The notes beneath the pieces were generated by a model. The model saw only the letters and a list, made by a program, of their open reading frames with translations. It had not been told where the DNA came from and did no database searches. This document shows, piece after piece, positions 8,330 through 16,169 of a stretch of DNA of 38,969 nt (position 1 is its first letter; each line of letters opens with the position of its first letter). Source of the stretch: an uncultured Porphyromonas sp. (GTDB lineage: Bacteria; Bacteroidota; Bacteroidia; Bacteroidales; Porphyromonadaceae); NCBI GenBank assembly GCA_905372565.1, contig CAJPPK010000017.1:1-38969 (forward strand), read 5' to 3'. Position numbers and translations under genes: made by a program.

Positions 8330-8337
8330 CAAAGATA
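8330..8337 (-). promoter_or_regulatory. -7 element TATCTTTG for the GNAT-like/panD/ffh operon
   Basis: Minus-strand TATCTTTG lies about 50 bp before the ATG at 8281. The transcript would begin just upstream of a small perfect hairpin (gcgcct-cat-aggcgc, 8301-8315). No clear TTTG box lies at the right distance upstream. Confidence 0.45.
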
Positions 8338-8471
8338 CGCCAAAAAAGCCAAGCACCTCGCCCCCAACCTCTCCCAAGCTCTATCCTATCCATCAGACTC
8401 AGTGAGAGCTATTCTCCCCAATCTCGCTGATCCAGCCTGCACCCTCCGTCAAGACTGAATGAAGGGGATCC

Positions 8472-8557
8472 GTCTCAATATACCTAACCGAGAGATCACA
8501 ATATACCCAACACCAACGCCACAATATATGTAACTAAGTAATCACGATATACGTAAC
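8472..8557 (-). repeat. Family B 23-bp repeat array, copy 1 (four units)
   Basis: Four 17-nt cores lie at 8472-8488, 8495-8511, 8518-8534 and 8541-8557, with 6-nt linkers that differ from one another. On the minus strand the cores read gttaggtatattgagac, gttgggtatattgtgat, gttacatatattgtggc and gttacgtatatcgtgat. The same core is found at 29065-29150 on the plus strand. The period is exactly 23 bp throughout. Confidence 0.85.
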
Positions 8558-8683
8558 TGGAGCCTCCCCTCAGGAGTGACTTTCTTCGACCAAATTTAGT
8601 ACACAAATTAGACGCTCTATACCTTATTATATAAGGCTTACAGCTAGGCATCGGACAGAGAACGGACGCATAGGCTCTGTCTA

Positions 8684-8715
8684 TTTGTGCCTTGGCGTAA
8701 AAATGTGTAGTTTTG
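8684..8715 (+). promoter_or_regulatory. Promoter of the DUF349 gene
   Basis: TTTG (8684-8687), a 20-bp spacer, then TAGTTTTG (8708-8715), a full match to the Bacteroidetes consensus. It lies about 93 bp before the ATG. The -33 box is inside the left arm (8674-8688) of a split inverted repeat whose right arm lies at 8751-8774 in the leader. Confidence 0.65.
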
Positions 8716-8807
8716 TAGAAAGCTAGTAATTTGCCATGGTAGAAGCCTCGACAAATAGAGGCCTTCCACAGAGCAAAGCGACTGATATTAAATAGAAGAG
8801 ACAGACT

Positions 8808-10616
8808 ATGGAACCCCTACAGACTCCTGAACAAGCTACGCTTGATACAGCCCAGGTCACCCCTGCGGCTACAGATACCGCCCAAGAACAGCTCACTGGA
8901 CAGACGGACTACCAGAGCATGAGCCCTCAGGAACTGGTAGACCACCTAGCTGTGCTTCTACAGCAAGAGGAGCTACCCGACCGGAAGCTCGTCGAGTCCA
9001 TCCGTGTACAGTTCATCCGTCGCCGTGATCGCCTAGATACCAGCGACAAGGCGCTTATCGAAGCCTTCGAAGTCCAAGAGCTTCGTCTGGACGGCCTACT
9101 AACGACCTTCAAGGCGCAGGACAAAAAGCGCCAGGAGGCGCTCGAGCTGATTTACCAAGAGAATAAGGCTAAGAAGGAAGCTATCCTTGAGCGCTTTGAG
9201 GAAATCTTCAAGAATAACGAAGATGGCGCTGAATTCGGTAGCCTCTATGCTCGCTTCAGTGCCCTACGCGACGAGTGGAGTGCTATCACCGAGCTTGACC
9301 CTAAGGATGCAGCCCAGCTCAACAAGCGCTACTACGAGCTCCGTGATCAATTCTATGACCTCAAGGCTATCAACGATGATCTGCGCCACTTGGACTTCAA
9401 GAAGAACCTCGAAGCTAAGCAAGCGATCCTCGCCGAGCTACGCACCCTCGATGACATCAAGGACGCGATCCAGGCACACCGCCGTCTCATAGAGCTCACA
9501 GCACAGTGGCATGAGCTTGGCCCCGTGGATAAGGAGTACCGCCAAGAGATCAATAGCGAATTCAAGCAACTCTCCACGGCGCAGCATAAGCGTCACCAAG
9601 AGTTCCACGACCGCAAGAAGGCTAGCGAAGAGGAGAACCTCCAGGCTAAGGAGCGACTCTGTCTCCGTGTCGAAGAGCTTCTGGAGGATGCAGCCCTCAC
9701 GAGCCGCAACGCTTTCGCCCGTGGTGTCGAGAAGATCAAGGAATGGCAGCAAGAGTGGCGCACCATCGGACGTGCCCCCGCCAAGAGTAATGAAGAGATC
9801 TATCTGCGCTTCCGTGCCGGGATCGATGCTTTCTTCCGTCGTCGTAGCGAGCTCAGCAAGGAGCTACACACCCACGAGCAAGAGCTCCTCGAGAAGAAGC
9901 GTGCCCTGATCGAGCGTGCCAAGGCACTTAGAGAAAGTACCGCTTGGGAAGAAACGGCAGCGGCCTTCAAGGCTCTCCAGGAGGAATGGAAGCAGCTGGG
10001 CAACCTCTCAGCACGCTATAGTCAGAAGGTATGGGATGAGTTCCGTGAGAACTTCGATTACTTCTTTGACCGCAAGAAGAAGGAGGCTCCACGTCGAGAT
10101 CAAGCGGCTAAGGAAGCTCGCAAGAACTCTGCCGCTAAGCGTGAGATCCTAGCACGCCTTGAGGCCATCGCTTCAGGAGAGACCCCTGCGAACCTCAGTG
10201 AAATACTCAAGGAGGAGAACGAACGCTGGAAGCAGATCGGTGCCCCCCTACACCGTGATCGTGAAGAGCTCAATAGCTCCTATCGTAAGCTCCTAGACGA
10301 TCTCCACGGCAGACTGCGTCGTGGTCGCTCCGATCGCCATCTATCGAACTACAGCGCCAACCTCGATAAGCTAGACGATAAGGAAGAAGGTCTCCTCAGC
10401 GAGCATCACCGCCTACGCCGTCAGCTCACTCGCCTCAAGCATGACCTGCAGCAGTATGAAGCCAACCTCACTCGCTTCAATGTCAGCTCCAAGGGAGGCT
10501 CTTCGCTACTAGCCGAAGCTGAACGCAAGCGTGAGGCTCTCATAGCAGACATCCAGCTCACAGAGAAGAAGCTCGCTCTCCTAGAGGAGAAGGAGCGTCA
10601 GAGTGAGGAGGGATAG
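8808..10616 (+). CDS. DUF349 coiled-coil repeat protein
   Basis: A 602-aa, highly charged, almost entirely helical protein without signal peptide or membrane span, so cytoplasmic. It contains about five tandem DUF349 modules, each with a W-x3-G or E-W-x2-L/I-G core: LTAQWHELGPVDKEY, EWQQEWRTIGRAPAKS, LQEEWKQLGNLSARY and EENERWKQIGAPLHRD are the clearest. The N terminus (about 50 residues) is Gln/Thr-rich and probably disordered. The last 80 residues are a long coiled coil (LTRLKHDLQQYEANL to the C terminus). DUF349 proteins are widespread in Bacteroidetes and Actinobacteria; their biochemical role is not established. It is a single-gene unit with its own promoter and a strong hairpin after it. 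Confidence 0.88.
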   Translation: MEPLQTPEQATLDTAQVTPAATDTAQEQLTGQTDYQSMSPQELVDHLAVLLQQEELPDRKLVESIRVQFIRRRDRLDTSDKALIEAFEVQELRLDGLLTTFKAQDKKRQEALELIYQENKAKKEAILERFEEIFKNNEDGAEFGSLYARFSALRDEWSAITELDPKDAAQLNKRYYELRDQFYDLKAINDDLRHLDFKKNLEAKQAILAELRTLDDIKDAIQAHRRLIELTAQWHELGPVDKEYRQEINSEFKQLSTAQHKRHQEFHDRKKASEEENLQAKERLCLRVEELLEDAALTSRNAFARGVEKIKEWQQEWRTIGRAPAKSNEEIYLRFRAGIDAFFRRRSELSKELHTHEQELLEKKRALIERAKALRESTAWEETAAAFKALQEEWKQLGNLSARYSQKVWDEFRENFDYFFDRKKKEAPRRDQAAKEARKNSAAKREILARLEAIASGETPANLSEILKEENERWKQIGAPLHRDREELNSSYRKLLDDLHGRLRRGRSDRHLSNYSANLDKLDDKEEGLLSEHHRLRRQLTRLKHDLQQYEANLTRFNVSSKGGSSLLAEAERKREALIADIQLTEKKLALLEEKERQSEEG

Positions 10617-10637
10617 ACTACACGCTAAAAACTCTTT

Positions 10638-10692
10638 GCGCCCCCGATGCCGTCCACCACTCTATCTAGAGTCGGTGAATCATCGGGGGCGC
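10638..10692. terminator. GC-rich 12-bp hairpin after the DUF349 gene
   Basis: Positions 10638-10649 and 10681-10692 are perfect complements (gcgcccccgatg and its inverse), with a smaller inner stem near 10654-10674. It lacks a T run, but its place 20 bp after the stop codon suggests a terminator. Confidence 0.55.
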
Positions 10693-10718
10693 ACCTATAT
10701 CTAGTCTCTACCTAAGAG

Positions 10719-11057
10719 ATGCTACGCACCTTTGTTCACTACGGACTTCACTTCCTAGCACCTTGGCTTCTAGCCTATCTCTGGCCTCATCGTCCGCATC
10801 GCACCGTCTACCTACTCCTCCTATCGACGATGCTAATCGATGTAGATCATCTCTTAGCCACTCCGATCTTTGACCCCAATCGCTGCAGTGTAGGCTTTCA
10901 CTTCTTGCACTCCTATCCCATGATCGGGCTATATATGGTGATGCTTTTCCTCCCCTACCAGCGTCTCGGATGGCCATGGTGGATCCGTATCCTTGCCGTC
11001 GGTCTGCTCTTCCATATCTTCACAGACTGGCAGGACTTCTACCTCTGGCCACACTAG
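10719..11057 (+). CDS. DUF6122-family integral membrane protein
   Basis: A 112-aa protein with about four membrane spans and little else. It matches the small Bacteroidetes family DUF6122: HYGLHFLAPWLLAYL at the start, STMLIDVDHLLATPIFDPNRCSVGFHFLHSYP in the middle, and GLLFHIFTDWQDFY at the end. The conserved Asp and His residues (DVDH, FHFLH, H-x3-DW) resemble the metal-site pattern of YdjM/DUF457-type membrane hydrolases. An enzymatic role is an inference from those residues only. It is flanked by the hairpin at 10638 and a 107-bp gap before the next gene. Confidence 0.8.
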   Translation: MLRTFVHYGLHFLAPWLLAYLWPHRPHRTVYLLLLSTMLIDVDHLLATPIFDPNRCSVGFHFLHSYPMIGLYMVMLFLPYQRLGWPWWIRILAVGLLFHIFTDWQDFYLWPH

Positions 11058-11164
11058 AGATAGGCTTAGGAACAAACAAATCAGGGGTTTTCCGTATTTT
11101 AGTAGCAAGAATTGTAGCTCTCCGTATACAGCTACGACTTAAATAGAGAATAGAGCTTACCTAT

Positions 11165-11551
11165 ATGAGCATAGCTAGTCTTCGCGAACGACTTCAGAGC
11201 TACTTCCAGCGCCTTCTGGCTTTTGGACGGGCGCATCCTAGTATTCCGTTCATCGTGGTCATCACGCTGACCATCATCTATACCTTCTTCACGGGAGAAT
11301 ATACGGTGATGCGCTTTGCTAGGAACTACACACGTGAGATGGATCTGAAGCGACAATATCAAGTCTACCGTCCACGTTATGAAGCTGACAGCGCTCGTCT
11401 GAGCGAGCTGAAGAATAACAAGGAGCTCATCGAGCGTATCGCCCGCGAACACTACTATATGCACTTACCTGGAGAAGAGATCTTCCTACTCCGTCCAGAT
11501 ACCGCCACACCAAGCGAAGCTCCCAGTCAACCCCAGTCCGAGAATGAATAG
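11165..11551 (+). CDS. DivIC/FtsB-like septum formation initiator
   Basis: A small bitopic division protein of 128 aa, which in the family pairs with FtsL in the FtsQBL divisome complex. A short cytoplasmic N terminus is followed by one membrane span (IPFIVVITLTIIYTFF, about residues 27-42). A periplasmic coiled coil follows (MDLKRQYQVYRPRYEAD to LSELKNNKELIERIAREHYYMH), ending in the conserved LPGEEIFLL. The C terminus is Pro/Ser-rich. It starts a tightly packed unit: its stop overlaps the start of the next gene (ATGAATAG). The assignment rests on architecture and the ELIERIAREHYYMHLPGEEIF segment. Confidence 0.85.
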   Translation: MSIASLRERLQSYFQRLLAFGRAHPSIPFIVVITLTIIYTFFTGEYTVMRFARNYTREMDLKRQYQVYRPRYEADSARLSELKNNKELIERIAREHYYMHLPGEEIFLLRPDTATPSEAPSQPQSENE

Positions 11552-11891
11552 CAAGTACAAGTACCTCTACATCGTCAGTCTCCTACTCCTACTCTCGGGA
11601 GCAGCCCTAGCACTGACAGCTAATCGATTCTTCGACATACTCTATCTGCTAGGGGCTCTAGGCTATGGTATCTATCACCTCATAGCACTGGAGCCAGGAG
11701 CTCCGATCATTCTCCGCCGAGTAGCACGCATGGGAGTCTTCTCTGGGATCCTTTTCCTGCTATCAGCGGTAGCTCGCTTCGGTATCTTTGACTCCTACGG
11801 GAAGAATGCTTGGCTACTCTTCCTTGCTCTAGGGCTCGTGTATATGATCTACGGGAACGTCCTACTCTACCTCGACGAAAGAAAGAAATAA
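11544..11891 (+). CDS. Small four-span membrane protein, function unknown
   Basis: A 115-aa protein with four predicted membrane helices (about residues 6-24, 29-46, 62-80 and 88-108) and a short basic tail (DERKK). Proteins of this kind commonly sit between the DivIC-like and pseudouridine synthase genes in Bacteroidales, but I know of no function. Its start overlaps the DivIC-like stop by 8 bp, and its stop shares one base with the next start (TAATG), so translation is probably coupled on both sides. Confidence 0.75.
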   Translation: MNSKYKYLYIVSLLLLLSGAALALTANRFFDILYLLGALGYGIYHLIALEPGAPIILRRVARMGVFSGILFLLSAVARFGIFDSYGKNAWLLFLALGLVYMIYGNVLLYLDERKK

Positions 11892-12913
11892 TGAATAAGC
11901 CTACCTCGGCCAAACGAGCCATACATATTGAGCGCATCTTGCCCCCTGGTGGACGCCAACCTCTCCTACGTCTCCACGTACCAGAGGAAACTACCCTCCT
12001 TCCTTTCTTACTGGAAGCCCTTCCCGAGAAGAGTCGGACTACGGTCAAGCAGCTACTACACGATCGGTTCATCTCCGTCGGTATCGAGCCTACGACCCAG
12101 TTTGATACTCCACTCAAGAAGGGAGATGTAGTCACGATCCATCCAGCACCACTTCCCAAGAAGATCACCCATAAGCTCATCGAGGTGCTCTACGAAGATG
12201 AGTATCTCATCATCCTACATAAGTCAGCAGGTGTACCCACAGTGGCTAGTGGAGAAGAAAAGGATAAGACCGTACTTCGCCTGCTAGCAGAGCATCACAA
12301 GAACTTCAATCCTCAAGCGAAGATCTATCACATCAATCGCCTAGATAAGGATAGTGCAGGCTTCGTCGTCTTCGCCAAGAGCAGACAGCTACAGCACGAG
12401 CTGACCGACAACTGGGCTAAGTACGTCCGGCAACAGCAGTTCGTAGCAGTCCTCGAAGGGATCCCACAGGAACGCTCCGGTCTCCTCGCTCCGCCAGCTC
12501 CTGAGGAGCTCAAGAAAAAGAAGGATAAAGACAAGGGCAAGACACGAGCGATCATCAAAAAGCCTCGCACAGACGAAGACCGAGCAGCAGGACGAGCTGA
12601 ATGGCACATCATCACCAGTGGCCCTCAGCGATGTCTCGTATCTATCAGTCTACTCTCGGGGCGTAATAACCGACTTCGCAAGCAATTCTCGCTCCTGCGA
12701 CTACCGATCGTTGGCGATTGGCGCAATGGGTCTGTCGAGAAGGAGCTAGGACAAGTAGCCCTTGAGGGTACTCACCTGAGTTTCGTTCACCCTATCACTA
12801 AGAAGCTACTCGAAGTGCGACAGCCCATTCCTCCTCTCTTCCGCAAGCTAGTTAAGAGTACCGCTGGAGTGAGCAAGATGGCTCAAGCCAAGAGACAGAA
12901 CAAGAGAAACTAA
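11891..12913 (+). CDS. RluA-family RNA pseudouridine synthase
   Basis: Converts uridine to pseudouridine in rRNA or tRNA. I start it at the ATG at 11891 (340 aa), overlapping the previous stop; an upstream frame start at 11810 lies inside the previous gene and adds unlike residues. An S4-like RNA-binding part spans about residues 30-95 (VKQLLHDRFISVGI to PLKKGDVVTI). The catalytic domain starts at LYEDEYLIILHKSAGVPTV. The motif containing the catalytic Asp reads YHINRLDKDSAGF (Asp152), where most RluA enzymes have HRLD; here Asn149 stands in place of His. A Lys-rich stretch (LKKKKDKDKGKTRAIIKK) interrupts the domain near residue 205. The target nucleotide cannot be told. Confidence 0.9.
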   Translation: MNKPTSAKRAIHIERILPPGGRQPLLRLHVPEETTLLPFLLEALPEKSRTTVKQLLHDRFISVGIEPTTQFDTPLKKGDVVTIHPAPLPKKITHKLIEVLYEDEYLIILHKSAGVPTVASGEEKDKTVLRLLAEHHKNFNPQAKIYHINRLDKDSAGFVVFAKSRQLQHELTDNWAKYVRQQQFVAVLEGIPQERSGLLAPPAPEELKKKKDKDKGKTRAIIKKPRTDEDRAAGRAEWHIITSGPQRCLVSISLLSGRNNRLRKQFSLLRLPIVGDWRNGSVEKELGQVALEGTHLSFVHPITKKLLEVRQPIPPLFRKLVKSTAGVSKMAQAKRQNKRN

Positions 12914-12937
12914 TCTCTAAATCTCACATATAATAGT

Positions 12938-15043
12938 ATGACCACACAACCTGCAGGCTGGCTACGTAAGGTAGCCCTTAGCCTTATCGCTGTCGTCGCT
13001 ATGTCCCTGATAGGGAATAGCTCTCTCAGCGCACAGATCATCCGGGATGCCGTGAGCTGGTCTCACAGTATCGAGGATAAGTCCCCCACTGAAAAGGTCC
13101 TCGTCCTGACTGCTGTCATCAAGGGCGACTGGCATCTTTATAGTACGGAGCTTCCCGCTGGGGGACCAACTCCGACTCACCTCATCGTAGACAAGCTCAC
13201 CGGAGCAGAGCTCGTCGGTAAGCTAACAGCTAACCAGAAGCCTATCGAGAAGTTTGACCCTAACTTCGAGATGACCCTACGCTTCTTTGGCGGGAAGGTA
13301 TCCTTCCGTCAGCAGATCCGTATCACTGATCCTAAGAAGTTTGCCTTCGAAGGAGCCGTTCGCTACATGGCCTGCAACGATCAGCAATGCCTTCCTCCGG
13401 CTAACTGGGAGTTCAAGATACAGCCCAAAGAGCTGGGTAAGCTAGAAGCTGCAGCTCCATCGACTAAGCTAACTGAAGAAACCTCCACAACGACCACCGA
13501 AGAGCAAACTGCACCTCCCATGGGGGAGCAGCTAGCCGATAGTGCCAGCACCACGGCGACAGCGCTATCGGTACAGAATGACTCGACTTCGCTCGCCGCA
13601 TCTGACCTATGGGCACCCGTCATCCCTGAGCTTAAGGCCTATGGAGACAAGGCGCTCTCCCAAACAGAGGGATCACTCTGGATGCTCCTCGTCGGGGGCT
13701 TCCTCGGTGGGCTAGTAGCCCTCGTGACGCCCTGTGTCTGGCCAATGATCCCTATGACTGTCAGCTTCTTCCTCAAGAGAAGTAAGGACAAGAAGAAGGG
13801 GATCCGTGATGCCCTCATCTATGGTCTAGGTATCATCATCATCTACGTAGGGCTCGGTCTGCTTGTCTCGGCTGTTTTCGGAGCTAGCTTCCTAAATAGC
13901 CTGGCGACCAATGCATACTTCAATGTCGCCTTCTTCCTCCTGCTCGTCATCTTTGCTATGTCGTTCTTCGGAGCCTTTGAGCTCGTGCTCCCAGCTAAGT
14001 GGACGAATAAGATGGATGAGAAGGCTGATTCGGCATCGGGCTTCCTAAGTATCTTCTTCATGGCATTTACCCTAGCGCTGGTGTCCTTCTCTTGCACGGG
14101 ACCTATCGTTGGGACTCTTCTCGTACAGGCAGCGACGTCTTCCTCAGGGATGCTTGCTCCAGCCATCGGGATGCTTGGCTTTGCTCTTGCCCTAGCTCTA
14201 CCCTTCACGCTTTTCGCCATCTTCCCCAATCTCCTGCAGTCCATGCCTAAGAGCGGAGGATGGATGAACTCTGTCAAGGTCGTCCTTGCCTTTATCGAGC
14301 TCGCACTAGCGCTGAAATTCCTCTCAATCGCTGACCTCGCTTACAACTGGCGTATCCTTGACAGAGAAGTCTTCCTAGCGCTATGGATCGTGATCTTCTT
14401 CCTTCTCGGCATGTATCTGCTGGGTAAGCTCCGCTTCCCTCATGACGCTCCTCAGGAGAAGACCCCTATTCCGGCTCTTTTCCTCGCTATCGTCTCCTTC
14501 TCATTTGCTGTGTATATGATCCCAGGGCTATGGGGTGCTCCACTGCGTGCTATCAGCGCCTTTGCTCCACCACTGCGCACTCAGGATCTGAACCTCTACC
14601 ATGGTGAGGTACACGCTAAGTTTGACGACTACGATGCAGGTATGGCCTATGCCCGTCAGGTAGGCAAGCCCGTGATCATCGACTTCTCTGGCTACGGATG
14701 TGTCAACTGCCGAAAGATGGAAGCGGCCGTATGGACTGACGCCAATGTCAAGGGAATGCTGGAGAACGACTATGTCCTGATCACGCTCATGGTTGATGAA
14801 AAGGCTCCCCTACCTCAGCCTTTGGAGGTCGAAGAGAATGGCGAGAAGATCAAGCTACGTACCGTCGGAGATAAGTGGAGCTACTTCCAGCGTATGAAGT
14901 TCGGTGCTAACGCACAGCCCTTCTATGTCCTCCTCGATCACCAAGGTAAGCCTCTAGCTCCGTCACGTGCCTACGATGAGGACATACCAGCTTACCTTGA
15001 TTTCCTCAAGGGTGGGCTAAGCGAATTCTCCAAGCGTAAGTAA
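12938..15043 (+). CDS. dsbD: Thiol:disulfide interchange protein DsbD
   Basis: Carries electrons from cytoplasmic thioredoxin across the inner membrane to periplasmic thiol proteins. The 701 residues hold all three DsbD parts. After a signal peptide (about 1-32) comes an N-terminal DsbD-alpha-like domain with Cys146 and Cys151 (ACNDQQC). A Thr/Ser/Glu-rich linker (170-220) leads to the membrane domain (about 245-540), with the redox pair Cys266 (TPCVWPM) and Cys386 (FSCTGPIVG). The C-terminal thioredoxin domain has Cys588 and Cys591 (GYGCVNCRK). It begins 24 bp after the pseudouridine synthase stop and is followed 29 bp later by mazG, so all are probably one operon. Length is slightly above the E. 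coli protein. Confidence 0.95.
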   Translation: MTTQPAGWLRKVALSLIAVVAMSLIGNSSLSAQIIRDAVSWSHSIEDKSPTEKVLVLTAVIKGDWHLYSTELPAGGPTPTHLIVDKLTGAELVGKLTANQKPIEKFDPNFEMTLRFFGGKVSFRQQIRITDPKKFAFEGAVRYMACNDQQCLPPANWEFKIQPKELGKLEAAAPSTKLTEETSTTTTEEQTAPPMGEQLADSASTTATALSVQNDSTSLAASDLWAPVIPELKAYGDKALSQTEGSLWMLLVGGFLGGLVALVTPCVWPMIPMTVSFFLKRSKDKKKGIRDALIYGLGIIIIYVGLGLLVSAVFGASFLNSLATNAYFNVAFFLLLVIFAMSFFGAFELVLPAKWTNKMDEKADSASGFLSIFFMAFTLALVSFSCTGPIVGTLLVQAATSSSGMLAPAIGMLGFALALALPFTLFAIFPNLLQSMPKSGGWMNSVKVVLAFIELALALKFLSIADLAYNWRILDREVFLALWIVIFFLLGMYLLGKLRFPHDAPQEKTPIPALFLAIVSFSFAVYMIPGLWGAPLRAISAFAPPLRTQDLNLYHGEVHAKFDDYDAGMAYARQVGKPVIIDFSGYGCVNCRKMEAAVWTDANVKGMLENDYVLITLMVDEKAPLPQPLEVEENGEKIKLRTVGDKWSYFQRMKFGANAQPFYVLLDHQGKPLAPSRAYDEDIPAYLDFLKGGLSEFSKRK

Positions 15044-15072
15044 TCCTCATCCACGAGCAAGCAATCCAAGCT

Positions 15073-15864
15073 ATGGCACATACCCGTGAAGAGAAGCTCG
15101 CAGCTCTAAGCCGTGTCTTAGACGTCCTTGAGCGTCTGCGCGTCGAGTGTCCGTGGGACCGGGAGCAGACGACTGAGAGTCTGCGCACGAACACCATCGA
15201 GGAGGCTCACGAGCTTTCGGATGCGATTCTTGCTGGCGACAGCGAGGAGATCAAGAAGGAGCTCGGCGATCTACTCCTACATATCGTCTTCTATAGTCAG
15301 ATCGCTCAGGAAGAAGAGCGCTATGATCTAGCTGACGTAGCCCACGCGCTCTGCGACAAGCTTATCTTCCGCCATCCTCATGTCTATGGGGATGCTCAGG
15401 CAGACTCGACGGATATTGTCCTCGAGCGCTGGGAAGAGCTGAAGCAAAAGGAGAAGCACGGGAACAAGACCGTCCTCTCTGGCGTCCCCTCCAGCCTACC
15501 TGCCCTTATCAAGGCCTACCGCATTCAGGACAAGGCACGAGGTGTTGGCTTCGACTGGGAGAGTCCCGAAGATGTCTGGACTAAGGTCGAAGAAGAGCTA
15601 GGCGAACTCCGTGAAGCGATCTCAGCTGGATCTCCAGAGGAGGTCGAGGGTGAGTTCGGTGACTTCCTCTTCAGTGTCATCAATGCCGCTCGTAAGTATA
15701 AGGTGAACCCCGACAATGCCCTCGAGGCCACCAACCGCAAGTTCATCCGACGCTTCACCTATGTCGAGCAGCGTAGTAAGGAGCTTGGCTTCTCATCACT
15801 CAAGGAGATGACGCTCGGACAGATGGACGAGCTCTGGGACGAGGCTAAGGCTCACGGGCTATAG
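15073..15864 (+). CDS. mazG: Nucleoside triphosphate pyrophosphohydrolase MazG
   Basis: Hydrolyses (d)NTPs to NMP and pyrophosphate, a housecleaning and nutrient-stress role. The 263 aa carry the usual two MazG domains. The first has CPWDREQTTESLRTNTIEEAHE and KKELGDLLLHIVFYSQIA (about residues 27-78), holding the metal-binding E-x2-E...E-x2-D pattern. The second has KVEEELGELREAI and EVEGEFGDFLFSVIN (about residues 172-210), ending in NRKFIRRFTYVE. It is the last gene of the 11.2-15.9 kb unit, with a strong terminator 25 bp after the stop. Confidence 0.95.
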   Translation: MAHTREEKLAALSRVLDVLERLRVECPWDREQTTESLRTNTIEEAHELSDAILAGDSEEIKKELGDLLLHIVFYSQIAQEEERYDLADVAHALCDKLIFRHPHVYGDAQADSTDIVLERWEELKQKEKHGNKTVLSGVPSSLPALIKAYRIQDKARGVGFDWESPEDVWTKVEEELGELREAISAGSPEEVEGEFGDFLFSVINAARKYKVNPDNALEATNRKFIRRFTYVEQRSKELGFSSLKEMTLGQMDELWDEAKAHGL

Positions 15865-15889
15865 CCCCACCTCTCCACCTCGACAAAGG

Positions 15890-15947
15890 CCTACCGCCTA
15901 CAGCGACTCCCCTCATGGAGTCCGTCTGTAGGCGGTAGGTCTTTCTT
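15890..15947 (+). terminator. Terminator after mazG
   Basis: A 13-bp perfect stem (15890-15902 with 15927-15939) with an inner 6-bp stem, followed by tctttctt. It closes the DivIC-to-MazG transcription unit. Confidence 0.75.
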
Positions 15948-16004
15948 ATACATCACGTAGCTAGAGGAAGGCAAAGATTCATCCGACCAGCTATAAAATC
16001 AAAC

Positions 16005-16032
16005 AAGCCTGAGAGTTTTCACTCTCAGGCTT
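16005..16032 (-). terminator. Terminator after tRNA-Asp
   Basis: A perfect 12-bp stem (16005-16016 with 16021-16032) and 4-nt loop. On the minus strand the stem is followed by gTTTgaTTTT, so it should end tRNA-Asp transcription 10 bp after the tRNA. Confidence 0.75.
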
Positions 16033-16042
16033 ATTCTTTCGG

Positions 16043-16116
16043 CGGTATGGACGGGACTCGAACCCGCGACCCCCTGCGTGACAGGCAGGTATTCTAACCA
16101 GCTGAACTACCACACC
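16043..16116 (-). tRNA. tRNA-Asp (anticodon GTC)
   Basis: Minus-strand 74-nt cloverleaf. The acceptor stem GGTGTGG pairs with CCATACC (one G-U pair), and the D arm reads GTTCAGCTGGTTAGAAT. The anticodon loop CTGTCAC gives GTC, and the T arm is CGCGGGTTCGAGTCCCG. The discriminator is G and no CCA is encoded. Confidence 0.97.
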
Positions 16117-16169
16117 GTTCCTGCTGTTTGCTCTGCAAAGATAATATAAACTTTCGATCTCTCCAAACC

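Larger units (their letters stand above)
8282..8807. other. Divergent intergenic region of about 525 bp
   Basis: This gap lies between two outward-facing transcription units. It holds the promoter at 8330 (minus), a four-unit array of 23-bp repeats (8472-8557), the DUF349 promoter (8684-8715) and a split inverted repeat around that promoter. No coding sequence is convincing here. Confidence 0.6.

Noticed and set aside
8472..8557. The phased arrays as a CRISPR
   Set aside because: The units are 22-23 bp in total, the linkers only about 6-10 bp, the cores are degenerate and no cas gene is present.
10978..11164. Promoter and small hairpin before the DivIC-like gene
   Set aside because: A short inverted repeat (gtagct/agctac near 11115-11136) exists, but no TAnnTTTG match was found, so no promoter is claimed.
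11810..11890. Upstream start of the pseudouridine synthase at 11810
   Set aside because: This part lies inside the preceding membrane-protein gene in another frame; the TAATG overlap at 11891 is the natural start.
13843..14277. 144-codon open frame opposite dsbD
   Set aside because: It is antisense to the DsbD membrane domain, and its Lys/Arg/Ala/Ser-rich translation is what results from reading hydrophobic codons backwards.
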